NCBI GenBank assembly: GCA_037975125.1
Contig: CM075857.1
Location: 72,931,345 to 72,995,344 of the forward strand
Reading direction: 5' to 3'
DNA length: 64,000 nt
Origin: Latrodectus hesperus
Taxonomy: Eukaryota > Arthropoda > Arachnida > Araneae > Theridiidae
Part shown: in pieces, positions 46,930 through 61,560 of the stretch
Layout of the letters: every line of letters starts with the position of its first letter
How positions within the stretch are numbered: position 1 is the first letter of the stretch
Made by a program: the position numbers and the translations under genes
The notes under the pieces: generated by a model
Database searches by the model: none
What the model was told of the DNA's origin: nothing
Seen by the model: only the letters and a program-made list of their open reading frames with translations

Positions 46930-48157
46930 TTATGGTCCAGAAAATGAGAAATTGGAGTTCCTGATATTTGAATGCGTTGGGGTGTCTGTGGCTGGATCAT
47001 CGGATGGAAATGCAGATTGCAGGAGGTTTTGTAAAACAGATGGAGTGTCTTGGTTTTGGGGTTGCAATGAGTTCAGTGCTTGGAATTTTGTCGGATGAAA
47101 ACGTTTATTAGTGGCGAGTTTCTGTAGAATGCCGTATGGTTCTGTGTGTTCTGTGCAGAATTTTTTCCAGCTATTGAGTTTTGCTTTTAAAATTTCCTTT
47201 TTGTAAATGGCCAAGCTTTGTTTATATAAAGTACTTAATTTCTTTCTTTCCTCTTCAATTTTACTTGATTTTAGGAGTCTCCTAAGTGCTTTGGTCTTAC
47301 TTTTGAGACTTCTTAGATTTTTATTCCACCAATTCAGTTTATTTATTTGTTTTGGTTGTCGAATTTTGAAGCTTTGTTCAGCTGAATTCTGAAGCACTGA
47401 TATTAGTTCATTTGTTACTTTATCTAGATGTATTACAGTTTTGCAAGAATTTAGAAGTGACTCTATTGGTTGAATATTGGAGTGTAGGCATTTTTTGAAT
47501 TTTTGGATATTATTAATTGATTTATATCTTTTGTTGAAGAAGATGGTTTGCGCTTTGTTAATTTCAAATGTGATGTAAGCGTGATCGGAGCATGACTCTT
47601 CATCGCTAACTGCCCAATTTTTGATAGAGTGATATGCTCGGTGATTGGTAAGAGTTACGTCTGGCCAACGTTGGCCATTTGGTCCAGTGAAGGTTGGGTT
47701 TGAAGGTTGAACATTGTTAAGAAAAAGTTGCTGCTCCGCTAGAAAGTCTTCTATTATTAGACCTCTATTATTGTTATTGGGATAGCCCCAAAGCACATTT
47801 TGTCCATTAAAATCTCCAGAAATTAATATTGGAAGATTCTTGTAAGGGTGTAAATAATGTTTTAGTAAGTCAAGAGTTCTATTTATATCCTCCGCTGGGG
47901 AAGAATATACACTACAAAATATAGTTGGTTCTGGTTCAGTGTCTAAGTGTATTATTACGACATCTCTGTGTTTTAGAATGATCAAAGGATTAAGTGGTAA
48001 TTTGAAGATAATTGCTGCTCTTGGAGCTTGATTAGGGTTTGTTTCGTAGTAAAGTTTCCAACTCAATGGACTTCGTCGTAGTTCTCCCGTATAGGACTCT
48101 TGAATAAATGCTATATCAATATTATTTTCGGAGATGAAGTGAATTAATTGGGCTGGC
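46930..48157 (-). pseudogene. LINE pol, apurinic-type endonuclease part (5' truncated)
   Basis: This domain nicks target DNA to prime reverse transcription. Numbered on the open frame that begins at 48243, the element-derived protein starts at residue 30 (PAQLIHFISENN); residues 1-29 are translated from flanking BEL/Pao DNA and are not part of the LINE. Seen: FIQES with catalytic Glu49, SGDFNG (142-147), TFTGPNGQRWPDVTLTN, and SDH (219-221) closing the domain. The N-terminal Asn motif found just upstream in intact family members is absent, which the truncation point explains. A Lys/Arg-rich linker to the RT follows. The frame ends at TAA 46930-46932, probably a mutated sense codon, since RT sequence continues in the same frame beyond it. 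Confidence 0.92.
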
Positions 48158-48171
48158 AATTTTTTCGTACA
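48158..48171. repeat. Target-site duplication of LINE, right copy
   Basis: Identical to 44011-44024. It abuts the truncated 5' end of the LINE. Confidence 0.92.
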
Positions 48172-49643
48172 AGAAAAAAACCTTTTTGCAATGAACTTTT
48201 GGTGGTATAATAACCCTAAAAGTGTGAAATGACAGATTGGCAAATATAAGATGCTACTGTGTTTCTTCGAATAGATAATATTTGTGAAACGCTACCTCGA
48301 ATTAGAGATACCAGCTTACTGCCTTAACTCTATCTGCGTAGAATGATGGGAAGAGTAGAAGTAATGAGCTCAGGAATTTTGAGCAACAAAAACACAGCTA
48401 TGTTGGATGATTTTAGGGATTGGAAGTAAAAAGAAAGTATTCAATATGGTCACAATAAATTTGAATAATTTTGAGGTCACGAATTTGTTGAATATCCGAT
48501 AATTTTAGATAACTCAGATATTGTACATTATAAAAAGAAAGAAAATTCGACAAAATGTTGTTACATTTTTGATAGACAATTGAAATGTATAAAATGATAT
48601 GATGATCAATATGAAATGTCACTAAATTGGATAGCTTGACATTATCCTCTTAGTAATAATTATGATATTGCTCTGTCAAATTACCAATTGCGTCTGTGTT
48701 TAGTAAAAAATATGCTTAAAAGTTATTTTTTATTATTACGTTATGTTTTTGAACGGTGAAAGATAATCTATAAGCGAAGAAACAGTAACCTCGTTAGAAT
48801 GCAATAACTAGGCCATGTTTTATTTGTGTCATAGACTATTTAATAAAATGTTGAGAGCAACTGTTAAGTGATACAGGTATTGCAAAGATGTTTCTTATGA
48901 ATTGGAAGAATTTCTACTGTGTATAAGAATAACGGGTCTAAATTTATTTGAATTTTACATAACTGAATCAAAATGTGTATGAAAGAAAACATTATGAAAT
49001 TTCAATTTCCCAAGTGACCATGATAGTGTAGATAATTGGACAAAATGTTCATAATATTAAAATTCTATAACAAAAAATCTTAGAATTTGAAAGTTATCAA
49101 GATATGTCAATAATATTATGCAATTGAAAGTAAAATCAATGAAAGACCACTAAAAATATATATCAGTAAAGTCAAATGAACATTTAACTTTAACTTTAAG
49201 CCCTGATGATTTTCTGTTTGAAATTCAGAACCTCGGAGGCACCGATATTATTAATTTCGATATTATCGATAGAAACTACATTCTGCATATCATAATAAAT
49301 GGCAGGAATTATAGAAGACGGAATTCAGAATTGGTATAGAACCCTAAAAAGAAAGTACCAGAAAAGAAAACACAATTTGCAGATATAGTTTTAGTGGAAT
49401 CAAAAATTAAAGAATTTTCTGACCTTTAGGACAAATTATAAATCTACCCAACTGGACTGGATGTACAAAAAACTCATATATCCAGTCCAACGAATGTACT
49501 CGTTGGAAGCTGGTTCGGAAGTTAATGTCTTGTCTCTCATTAAAGTTGGTGATCTTACAAATGAGAATAAGGAAGACTCTGAAGTTTCAGAAACTAAAGA
49601 AACTTCTAAGGAAAATGAAGAAACCTTCACAAGGAAGAGATGA
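48158..49643 (+). pseudogene. BEL/Pao protease-to-integrase remnant, part downstream of the LINE
   Basis: This continues the relic at 43690-44024. At 48195-48206 TFGG follows LAMN one base out of frame; N-TFGG after DDGSQ is typical of BEL/Pao proteases. The next 880 bp are too decayed to read, and are too short for RT plus RNase H, so an internal deletion is likely. From 49092 the integrase C-terminus reads YQDMSIILC, then IESKINERPLKYIS (the IN-RPL motif), then LTLSPDDFLFEI and DIIDRNY. The DUF5641-type tail follows: DIVLVES (49382 on) and YPVQRMYSLE (49479-49508), ending at TGA 49641-49643. Frameshifts lie near 49122 and 49156; stops include TAG at 49337 and near 49427. Integrase would join element DNA to the genome. 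This is a dead copy, on the strand opposite the LINE. Confidence 0.75.
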
Positions 49644-52600
49644 GTTAATATTAAACAAATTAGACCTGCCTTATGATTGAGCAATTTTTTATTATTACAA
49701 TTTAGATTTACAATGATATTATAGGTATTTGAATTTAATTATTTTAGACCCCTATAAAAATTTAAGTAATTTTAAGTTGTTTTTTTTATTTTGAAGAACA
49801 AAGAGTGAAGTATACTATAAGTGAATTTATTTCAAATTTCATCCATCCTTTTTTATAACTTTCTTGGTTAAAACAAAAATATATAGATATTATTTGAAAT
49901 TCTTAACACTTGTGTGATAAAACAACGCTTCTGGATAATATTTCAGCTGGGCTCGCAACGTTTTCATATTCTTAAGAAAATGGTGTGTTCAATAAACAAG
50001 TTCGCTTACTTTCTGATAGTACTTTTAGTGAGCTCCTGTCAACAGAATTATGATTCAAGGTTTTACTTATTATTCTGTTAGAATGCTTTGTTTATGCCAC
50101 AATATATTGATTTTGATGTGTGTGTGTGTGAAGAAAATGAATATTTGAACATCGATTCTGGCAACAGTATAATTGTTGGTCTAATTTTATGATCATAAAA
50201 ATGATTGAATGAGAGGTTATTAAGACTAGAAAAATATTTGACTGCATACCGTAATATTTTCTAGACAGCGTAACACACCTTAAAATCATTCTTTATTCTG
50301 GAATTATTGAAATTACATTGGACATACTTTTTTATTTCCATTGATTAAAACCTGACACTTGCAGGCATCATTTATCAAATAAAGTGCTTTATTCCTAACT
50401 TCATTTTCAATTTTATGTTTATCATGGATTGAATGATTATCATTCCCTAATTTTAATTTTGTAATAAAAATGTCTTTTTTTCCTCATAAATATGCAATAT
50501 TTCTTTCCATACTAATTTTCCGCTTGGTATAATTGGAAATATATTTAAAGATTCTTCATATTATATGAATTTAAAGGTTGCAAAACATATTTCCACATAC
50601 ACCACTTGTTAAACATACTTTTTACTTGATATTTTGCATGATTTACCAAGAAATGTATATATTTTGTAAAAAAATGTGTTTCATGTATTGTCAACATTAA
50701 AAACATATTTTTCTAAAAGTATTATTGCCCAATTTATTTTGAAAATTTCAGACATCTTACAGAAATGTATCCATTTTCGAAATAAGGTACATTATCAGAT
50801 CAGTATTATCAATAATAATATTTATTCGTATTAATTTTTTGTCTGTATTTACACTTTTATTCACTATATTTATTTAATGTATTCATGTATTTTAAGTGTT
50901 ATTAACTTTGTTCCATAATGTTTTATAGTAATCTATTGAATAAATTTAAATGTGTAAGTCTATATTAATGAAAGTTTATAAAAGTAATAGCATTCCACTC
51001 TTTTTTTAGGTTATTAGTTTTTTCATTCACATTATAAAAATTAATAATTTAATACATCGCAGAATGTTTTTAAATTACTTAGAAACTATAAATTTTACCC
51101 AAACTGAATCATCAATCATTCATTTTTGGTACAGATCAAAATCATAAAAGATAATAATCGCTGAAAATAATTTAGCGATAAATTTTTCTGTACCTCATCT
51201 AAGTTAATGCATATAGTCCATTACTGTGATGGGAAATAGTCAGGGAGTGCTTCAGTAACAGTACGTTTGTTATTAATATCCTGCTCCAGAATTAAATCTT
51301 GATTCATCTATATTTTATAAATCTCCTTGTTACAAATATTGGAGAATTTTTCTTTTAAAAAATGCGCTCTTTAAATATATTTGAAATATAATTTCTGAGG
51401 ACTTGATATATCTTTCTGTCATCTAATTCAAGAACCTTCCATTTATTTATGCTAATATTGTTAATGTTTTACATAATATTTTACAAAATTTAGTGAATTA
51501 TTTCAAACGAAAATTGAAAATGGATAGTAAAGTATGAATATCGTATGATATCAAATTAATTTTTGATAATAGTGTTACTAACAAAATTATATCCATCTAT
51601 TTTTATTAAAATTTGTTAAATTTATTTGAATAAAAATTATAAATTATAGATAATTATTTTATTTTTATGAATATATAGATTAGCTTGAAATTTGTAACTA
51701 TAATTGCCAGATTAAAATTATAATTTATTATGTTTCAAAATAATATTAAAATTATAATGATAAAGAAGCATTTCGGCTTTTATATCACATTTGCGTAATG
51801 ACTCACATTAATAATTTTAAACTTTGAAAAGGACTTTTTGCTAGTATATGGAAATTATTAATGCTTTTTGAAGAAAAAAATGGTTTTTCAGTACTTCATT
51901 TTTAACAATTATTTATCATAATAAAAATAAAATGTGCATTAGTTTTAAGTATCAATGTCATTTTTTTGAAAATATTAGAAAATAAATAATACAATTATTA
52001 TATTGAATTAGTTGTTATTAATAAATGAAATTTAGTAAAATTTAACTTAACATACAATTTAATGCACTTTCATTTTTCGTATTAAAAATAATGTCTGAAT
52101 TTCCATTTAATATTCTACAACTTAAATCTGTAACACCCATATGGAACATCCATTAAAACTTAAATTTTTCATTGCATTTCTTAAAGTTTCAAAATCTGAG
52201 AAAACTATGTTGATGATATTGCATATAATAAAATATATGGACCATTGTTCTAAAAATTGAATGAAAGAAAAAAATTAATATGGATTCACAGAAGAAAAAC
52301 TTTTATACATTTTAAGTATTTCGTAAATATACTTGAAAATAAATTGCAGTATTCTAAGCTTCTTTACCATAAATAGAGCTGTAATAACTAGCATATAATA
52401 TCATTATAATCTGAAAATGTTAATTATTAATAAAAAGTGAAGAACTCAATATTTAACCAAATTTATTTAATACTAAGTATCCTAATAAAACAATATTTTA
52501 AAATATAAATAATGCAATACAATTAATAAAATAAAATATAATTATTGATTTTATTACATTAAAAATTAATCCAATTTATCAAATAATTTATAGGGTCATA

Positions 52601-53499
52601 TTTAGTTTTATCTAGAGTGTTTAAAATCCTATTTTACAATAATAATTATTTTATGTGTTTTAATAATACATTTGCAAAAAAATTGTCTTTTTCTGTCTAT
52701 ACAGTCTATATCTTATATTCTCTGCCTTCGGTTTCCAAATGTTTGTAAACTTCATTTTATTAATTTTATTCCTAAATAGTTTCATATTTAGTAAACCATA
52801 GCCATTGATACAAGTATTTTCCTAATGGAATTGAAAATAATGCACAATTTTCATTTAAATCTTAAAGCATTTTAATAATAATGAAATGAAAAGCAAGCAA
52901 TATTATATGTAAGACATACATACTTTGTATAGTAAATGGTGCATTCGATGAGAAAACAAACCAAATAAAAACTAATACATTGTTACGGAGATTTTTATGA
53001 GGATATTATTACAAATTATGCATAGTTTAAATCAGTTATATAAAATAAATTGCTTTATTTATATTGAACTTCATTTAAATCAATATACTTTTTTCTTTAA
53101 CTGATGGAATTAAACTGAAATGAAATAAAATTTATTTATTTGAGATATCTACTTTAAATAAAAGTTTTATAGTTCTATTACATAAATATTCATAAAGTAT
53201 ATTTTTTCATTTCGCAAACACATATTTTATAAATTAAATTATTTTATTTATTTCATAAATAATAGGATTTGCAAAAAAAATGTTTCATAAATATTTGTAT
53301 GTTAGAATAATTCAATTTGTTTTAATAAAACTAAATTATTTATAGCTTCTCAGAAATATAAAAGGATATCAACATTTTAATGATAGAATAGTGTTCACTA
53401 AAAATTTCTTTTTAAAATATTCTCTAATTCATTCATAATTATAAAAGAAATATCAGTATAAAATTAACAAATATGTACCAAACTTTTGCACATATTTGC
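49644..53499. other. AT-rich intergenic DNA, no gene seen
   Basis: The first few hundred bases may contain the decayed 3' LTR of the BEL/Pao element, but no LTR end is recognisable. The rest has only short motif-free frames. A short (TG)n run lies at 50117-50130. Confidence 0.5.
50117..50130. repeat. (TG)n run
   Basis: Short pure TG dinucleotide run. Confidence 0.85.
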
Positions 53500-53960
53500 A
53501 AAAAATATCCCCTAATGCACAATATAATAAAAGGCTTTGCCTGAAACAATAGATAAAAATAGGCCAATTTCTTCCGCTTCCCATTCTTTCTTATGGTTTC
53601 AGAAAAAGTATTGGCTTCATACCAAAACTTATTTTTTATGTGTATCCCTCGGATATGTGCAAAGCACTTGCCAAACGGTGAAACATCTCTCAGAGTAATA
53701 ATATTTGACGCTTCCAGAGGGCGTTGTATCTAACGCTTATTCAAACACTGCTTAAATCTACAGTTGAGGTAATACTACATAAAGAATCCAAAATTTTTCT
53801 CCTGCGCAGTCATCCAGAAAACCTTCACTGATATCAAGGGAATGCTAACAACAAATTCCAGAGCAAATCAGAATCTGAGCTGGGGAGTTTTATTTCTATC
53901 ATTACGTTGGAAGTAATCAAGCCATAAAACCCTTCACTTGGAATATGTTAAAGTAAAAGA
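53500..53960. other. Unassigned island of more balanced composition
   Basis: About 460 bp with higher GC and many stops in all frames. No terminal repeats, tRNA-like head or protein motif found. It may be an old dispersed repeat. Confidence 0.3.
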
Positions 53961-56900
53961 TTCCCTAAAATATCCTGTTAATCATCATGGCCACAGAAAA
54001 CGTTTTTGGTCTCTTTTGTGTATCGACCATTAATTATAAAACTAGCAATTTATTTAGATAATTAGTGATTACTTGTAAATTTATTTTAATCAAATGCAAA
54101 ATTACTGACTCTTCCAATTTTGTTCATAAGTTCTTAACGTTCAATGTAAATCCTCAAAACTTTATTTGCAGATTTATAAGAAAAATATAGTGTGAAAAGA
54201 GAAAGAAATATAAAGAGCAATAGTGCAGTAAATTAGATATGTGCGTAACATTGACTTTTTCTTAGTTTAAATTTAAAAAAAAAATATGTATAATTGTAAG
54301 GCATATAAAAATTTAAAAAAACTAAAAAAACAAACAAATGAATATTAATAAATATTTTCATGAATGCAGCAGACATTATATTTCCTTTAAAATATGGTAA
54401 AAGATTTTAAGAAAGTTTCTAACTATGTATTTTGTTTTACAAGTATGTGCCATTCTTATGTGTTTATAGCTTGCAAAATATTTTTTAGTATAGCTACATT
54501 TTAGTATTACATTTTTGGAACATAAAATATAGATAATAACTATACCCGAATTGCAAAGTTTTTTTATTGGAGATTGAAACATGTAAATATAATCATTTAT
54601 CCTATTTTTTGAAGCAGTTTCTATATTTGTATTAATAAAAACATAAATTTAAAGAAAACAAAATGATAGATATTTAGTAGAAATTAAATGAAAATTAATT
54701 AGAATGTTGTTTGAGAAAAAAGGAGAAAGAAAAATAAAGTATAAATTTTCATTAAAGAATTTTAAAAAGTAATTAGAAACGTCAGCTGATTTAAAAACAA
54801 GTTTAGATTGCATTTTATACAAGCCGATTTCCATAAATACATGACAACATCCCACTGAATATAAATTCCTTAGGTGCACCTTTAAGACATATTTACTAAT
54901 AAGGACATATTTTCCACCTGTTTATTGTTTAAAAATAATTCTTCTATTTTCTGTTCTTAAACATCAAAAATAGGATTTTTAAATCCCACATAGTTAAAAC
55001 TATCTACAAACATTTTAAATTTTTTAAATGACTGTGGTTTCTATATGATCATGTTTACATGATTTATATCATCAAATTAAAAAGACAAAATTTGTTCTCA
55101 TGGAATTTAAAATATGCATTTCTTAAAAAAGAAATGAAACACGTAAGTCACTATGATGTAAAAATTAGCAGATACCCCTTATCGATGAAAATAATTTGCT
55201 TATAGCAGTAGTTGTCTGTTATTCAAATTTCTATTTAAACTATCATTTTATAAAACTCAGAGAACAAAAGCTTATTGATTTTTATTCGAGTACAAATATT
55301 TATTTAAATTGAATAATTTATTTTTAAAATGAAACACGTGTATATAAAATATTTTATTAGAAAAATACTATTAATTCAAAAATTATTTTGCATTCTTTTT
55401 AAAATAAAATGTTTTTAATAAACATATCTTTGTAAAAATGCTGTTCTTTTCGAATGAAGGAATATTATCAATCAAATGTTATTTATTTCCTTAAAAATTA
55501 TTAATTTTCCAAATTATGGTGCTTTGCAAAATTGAATAAGTGTACTGCCAAAAGAAAATATATTAACTGGAAAAAATTGGATATAACAATTTAAACAAAA
55601 AATACATTGATTATAATTTATGTTGATTAAATTACACACCATGTGGCTGAGTACTGTTAATAATCTATTTAACGTATCAGTAATAATTCCATTATAAAAT
55701 ATTGTATAAAAATATGTAAAAATTACGTTTTTTAATATTTTATAAAAATATTAATTTTTAAAAATTTTAAAATGATTCAGATTAATTCAAATCTGAAATC
55801 CTAAAATCACTTATTTAAGAATTTACAAACCTCTGTTGATATCTCTGGAGTATTAATAGATTTTTAATGTATCTTTGAAAAATTCTTTTTTGTATTAAAT
55901 CGTATACACAAAATTTATAACAGGAAGAGAAGTTCAAAAGCATACATTTGAATTTTTATAAAACAAATATTTTTGAAAAATTTATAATTATTTTAAGATC
56001 TTTGGATTTAATATAACTTATTTATACTTAATTGTTAGTAATGCACTAAACAATTTTACAATAAGTAAAATTTTAGAAACAATTAAGTAAAGATTAAAAC
56101 TAATTAAGTAAAGATATGAAATTAAAGTATTTTTTTTTAAAAAAATGACAAAATAGACCATTATTTATTAAAATATTTAAAATATCACAACCAAATATAT
56201 TGTAGATAAAATTGTTTTGTTAAAATTAAAACTGGTTTTCTTAATAAAATCTTGTTGGTTGAATACGATACATAATATTTTAATGTATAATGTCACAACA
56301 AATAATTTCATATAGTTTAACAATATTTACACTAAAAATAAAACTAAAATTTTAAAATACTTCAAAAACAAATTATGTAACATGTAAGAATATTTTCACT
56401 AAAAATTCGTAAAGATATTGTTACTCTCTCAATGTTTTTACAGAGCTTTAATAAAAAAGTAATAAATTATCCTTCACTGATAACTTAATTTTAATCGTTA
56501 TTTTCATAAAATATTAACAATGTGTCATAGAAATTATTAGAAAATAATTAAAGTTATTTAAAGTAAAATTTGACAGAAAAATTTTGATATTTTCAATAAA
56601 TATTATTTTTTAAGGTTTCTAAATACACTTTAACTATGATGAAAGTTTTTTATTTCATTAATTCAAAAATACTCTATTAAATATTATCAATACTTACTTA
56701 GAAGACCTATAATATAGAATTCGATGTACTTCCGTATTACTTCCCTTTTAATTCGATGTACTTCTGTATTATTTTTAATAGCAAGTTGTCTTATATTCAA
56801 AAAAACGATGGCTTGACATAATTAAAAAAATCAAGGTATCAGGAATTTATGTTACTTATGATTGAAAGTATTATATTTATCACATTAATAATCGAGCAAA

Positions 56901-57852
56901 AGTAATCAAAATTTGATTAAAATATAATGTTTTACATACACACTGTTATATATTACATTTACTAAATATAAATTTATATTACCACACCAAAAATATTTTT
57001 CATTTTAGTAATTAACCTAAAAATATCCGTCTTTTATTCAAACGAAGTACATTTAGAAGCAATTTACTTAAACATGCATTCACTATTCATTTTTCATTTG
57101 TGAAACTTTTTACAACAATAATTACATGAAAGTATAGTTTAATTAAAAAGCAAATTTTACAGCTACAAAATTGATTGAGACTTGTTTCTCACATTCGCAT
57201 AACATTTAGAGCTTATTATGAAAGTAAGTTAGAAATTACAAAAATTAACATATGTATGATTTATAATTATTTTCTTATGAAACGAGAATTATTTATTACA
57301 TAGAAAACACACATTTCTAATATAGTATAGTAATTCTTACTTCATTTATTTATTGAGATGAATATTTTGCAGTAACCACTTTAGTAAAACAATAAATTTT
57401 AGAAAAATAACATGCACAGTTTTATGCTGCTTAAAAAATTTATGTGCTACACTAAATTATTTAAAAAATAAAAGATTTCTTAGAATAATTAAAATTAATT
57501 ACAAATTTCATAACAATGATTTTTGATTTCGTAATTGTTGAATAAAATGTTAATCTTAAAGTGAAAATATGATACAAATGATTTCAAATCATTATCTGGT
57601 GTTTTTCCAGCTTATTTATTTATTAGATGAAAATATGACAATTATATGCTAAGATCAGTATTTTTAAATAATGATAAATATTCATTGTCCAAAAGATATT
57701 TGTGTTATCATATCTATATATAAATTATTGAATTTAAATTTCTGTTTCATAGGAATGACAGAAAAAGGTCTTGTAACATATATACTACACATGTATGTAT
57801 GAAACATTTTTATTAATTTCAGATATTTATGAAATACTATTCCGTTATTCGT

Positions 57853-57855
<3 letters not shown>
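53961..57855. other. AT-rich intergenic DNA, no gene seen
   Basis: Extremely AT-rich throughout, with no recognisable frames. Confidence 0.55.
56718..56776. repeat. Two-copy tandem duplication, 32-bp period
   Basis: aattcgatgtacttc begins at 56718 and 56750. The second copy differs by one base a little further on (tctg for tccg). Confidence 0.75.

Positions 57856-57925
<70 letters not shown>
57856..57925. repeat. (AT)n microsatellite
   Basis: 70-bp AT dinucleotide array. Confidence 0.97.
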
Positions 57926-57929
<4 letters not shown>

Positions 57930-58568
57930 TTACATTACAATATTAGATATTATAATCGGTGAAAATGGGTCAAGAAATGATAAAAAATGTACCCTGCTAT
58001 TATTAATCAATAAATGTTTTATAGTGTATTTCATATTTTTTGCACAATTTTGATCAAGTGAAATGCTTTGCAATTTTAATTTTATAATTAAATATTAATT
58101 TATAAAATTGAAATTTCTAAAAATTGTAAAAGCTAAAGAGTGAGAGAGAGAGAATATATTATTTATTTTTATTTCAATATATTTTTACATTTTACCTGGC
58201 TTCTTTAGTTTTTTGCAACAAGAATTACTAAAACGTTCAAAAAATTTCTTAGATTAATTCATCATCCTCTTAGGAAACTAATTTTACACATTCTAACAGC
58301 CCATCAATCTAACAGTCCATCATGTTTTCCTTTCCTCTGTAAGTTTCACATGCTTTAAGAAAGAATGTTTAACGATTTTATTTCATGCATTTTTAAAATC
58401 ATATATTAGCTGACACTTCAAACTGTCAACTCAAAATTTACAATTTCCGTATAATTTTGAGAAATCATATATTTGGTTTCTTGATAAAAATTTATCCATA
58501 AAGGAAAATTCTTAAATATTATAAAATTTTCAAAACGTATTAACGAAAAATGTGTATACCAAAAATGT

Positions 58569-59997
<1,429 letters not shown>

Positions 59998-60087
<90 letters not shown>

Positions 60088-60114
60088 ATGTATGTATGTA
60101 TATATGTATGTATA
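59998..60114. repeat. Compound (AT)n (TG)n (TATG)n microsatellite
   Basis: An AT array to about 60075, then TG repeats, then TATG repeats to 60114, in that order. Confidence 0.95.
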
Positions 60115-61199
60115 TTAAGCAAATGTTTCTAACGTCAAATCTATAATGCTAAAAAGTAGTAAATTGTATTAAAATAAAATGTATGTCATACACCAATAAT
60201 TGCAAAATATCAATAAAATTTTAGTTGTTACAGAGTAAGAAATGCTTTTATAAATTGAAGTATTTGAAAAACGTGCTGTGATCTTAAAATTTGGTACTAA
60301 GGAATTTCAGGAACCAATAATTGTTGTTCCCATAAACAAAACGCAATTTATTGAGTTATAGATTAGTAAAAACGTTTTCCGATTATAAGTCCCAGATGTT
60401 TGATCGAACAACTACCCATTTGTAAGATAAGGAAATGTTTACAAAAATTTTATTATTTCTTTCAAGTTTTTACTCTATTTGACTTTTTTGTCAATATTTA
60501 TTCATATTTCTTCATATATTTGTTTTTATTGTATGTAATTTTCTTTTTTGTAAATTCAGTTTATTAGCAATGTTTGATCAAACATCTTTAAATCATCAAC
60601 AATTTAATAAGTGAATGACATTGATTTTTATAATAATATAATTAGAGGTAAATATCAACTAATATCATTATTTTTTTCGACATAATTGTGTGTTAATTTT
60701 CGACACAATCATTTTACTAAAATGACATCTCATTTTATATTTGTTTAATTATCTCAAAGGTACACATCATTAAGAAATGCAGAGCTTAAATAATTAATAT
60801 TTCTCTTAAAATATCCAAACTAATATAACTAGATTTCTAACTGTCATAAATATTATGCGAATATTTAGGGGTCGAATTTTAGGTTAACATTTATAATTTT
60901 ATAGATAACGTTTTTTTGCTTATAATTATAAATGAAGATTAAAATTATTGATATAACTCACCAAATTTTTATAGCTTCTATTTCCTAATTGTAAAATAAC
61001 ACTCTAATGAAGCCACAATAGAAGGTTAGTCTTCAAATATATCTTCATTGTAAATCCTCAAAATAAATGGCACAGATATTTTTTATTATATAAAAACACT
61101 TCAATAACAATGAGAGAAATTACTTGTTTTCATCCAAATTACGATTATATCATTCCCACGAAAAAAGAATCTCCACAAATAAGAAAAAATTCGATATAA
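60115..61199. other. AT-rich intergenic DNA, no gene seen
   Basis: No recognisable frame or repeat. Confidence 0.5.
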
Positions 61200-61560
61200 T
61201 TTAGTCAACAAAAAAGCGCCATACAAGAGGCATGCACGAGAAACAAGGAAATACCGCCGGTTCCAGTGGAATGCTCTTATCCGTCACTGTAACACAGACT
61301 GTAATGTTGGACTTCGCTCTTCTACAAATGAGACACTCGCCGTCTTTTCGTAACAGAGATATTGATCGCAGTGCACGACCGAGAGATGGCGTTAGCTCTG
61401 GCCATCTACCTCCAAGTTTAGAAAAACAACGCAAGCTTAATACCACTCAACTACGTATTCTTGTAAGGAGAAAGAGGTTTCTTTTCAACTTTCTGCTAAT
61501 GTGCGGTTGTAATTGTGGCCAGAAAATGGATTTGATTGACATTTTACAATAATCTTTACT
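61200..61560. other. Unassigned GC-rich island open on both strands
   Basis: About 350 bp of markedly higher GC. A 106-codon frame is open on + (61232-61552) and an 81-codon frame on - (61201-61446). The minus frame contains ECLICRR and other Cys residues. Neither matches a family I know. A small hairpin (gatggc...gccatc) lies at about 61385-61406. Sharp edges against AT-rich flanks suggest an inserted repeat, perhaps an LTR or SINE-like unit, rather than a host exon. Confidence 0.35.

Larger units (their letters stand above)
44025..48157 (-). mobile_element. 5'-truncated LINE (I/R1-type, with RNase H)
   Basis: This 4,133-bp non-LTR retrotransposon has its 3' end at low coordinates. In order on the minus strand it carries: endonuclease lacking its first residues (48157 to about 47520), a Lys-rich linker, reverse transcriptase, RNase H, a Cys/His motif, and a 630-bp 3' UTR ending in (TGTC)n. 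A perfect 14-bp direct repeat flanks it (44011-44024 and 48158-48171), so both ends are fixed. It inserted into the protease region of a BEL/Pao relic on the opposite strand. ORF1 (gag) and the first part of the endonuclease are missing, as expected when reverse transcription stops early. RNase H plus an apurinic-type endonuclease suggests the I/R1 group; I cannot place the clade more precisely. Confidence 0.93.

Noticed and set aside
48158..48243. First 29 residues of the endonuclease frame as part of the LINE protein
   Set aside because: They lie beyond the 14-bp target duplication and come from the BEL/Pao host sequence; the frame start is a TTG, not an ATG.
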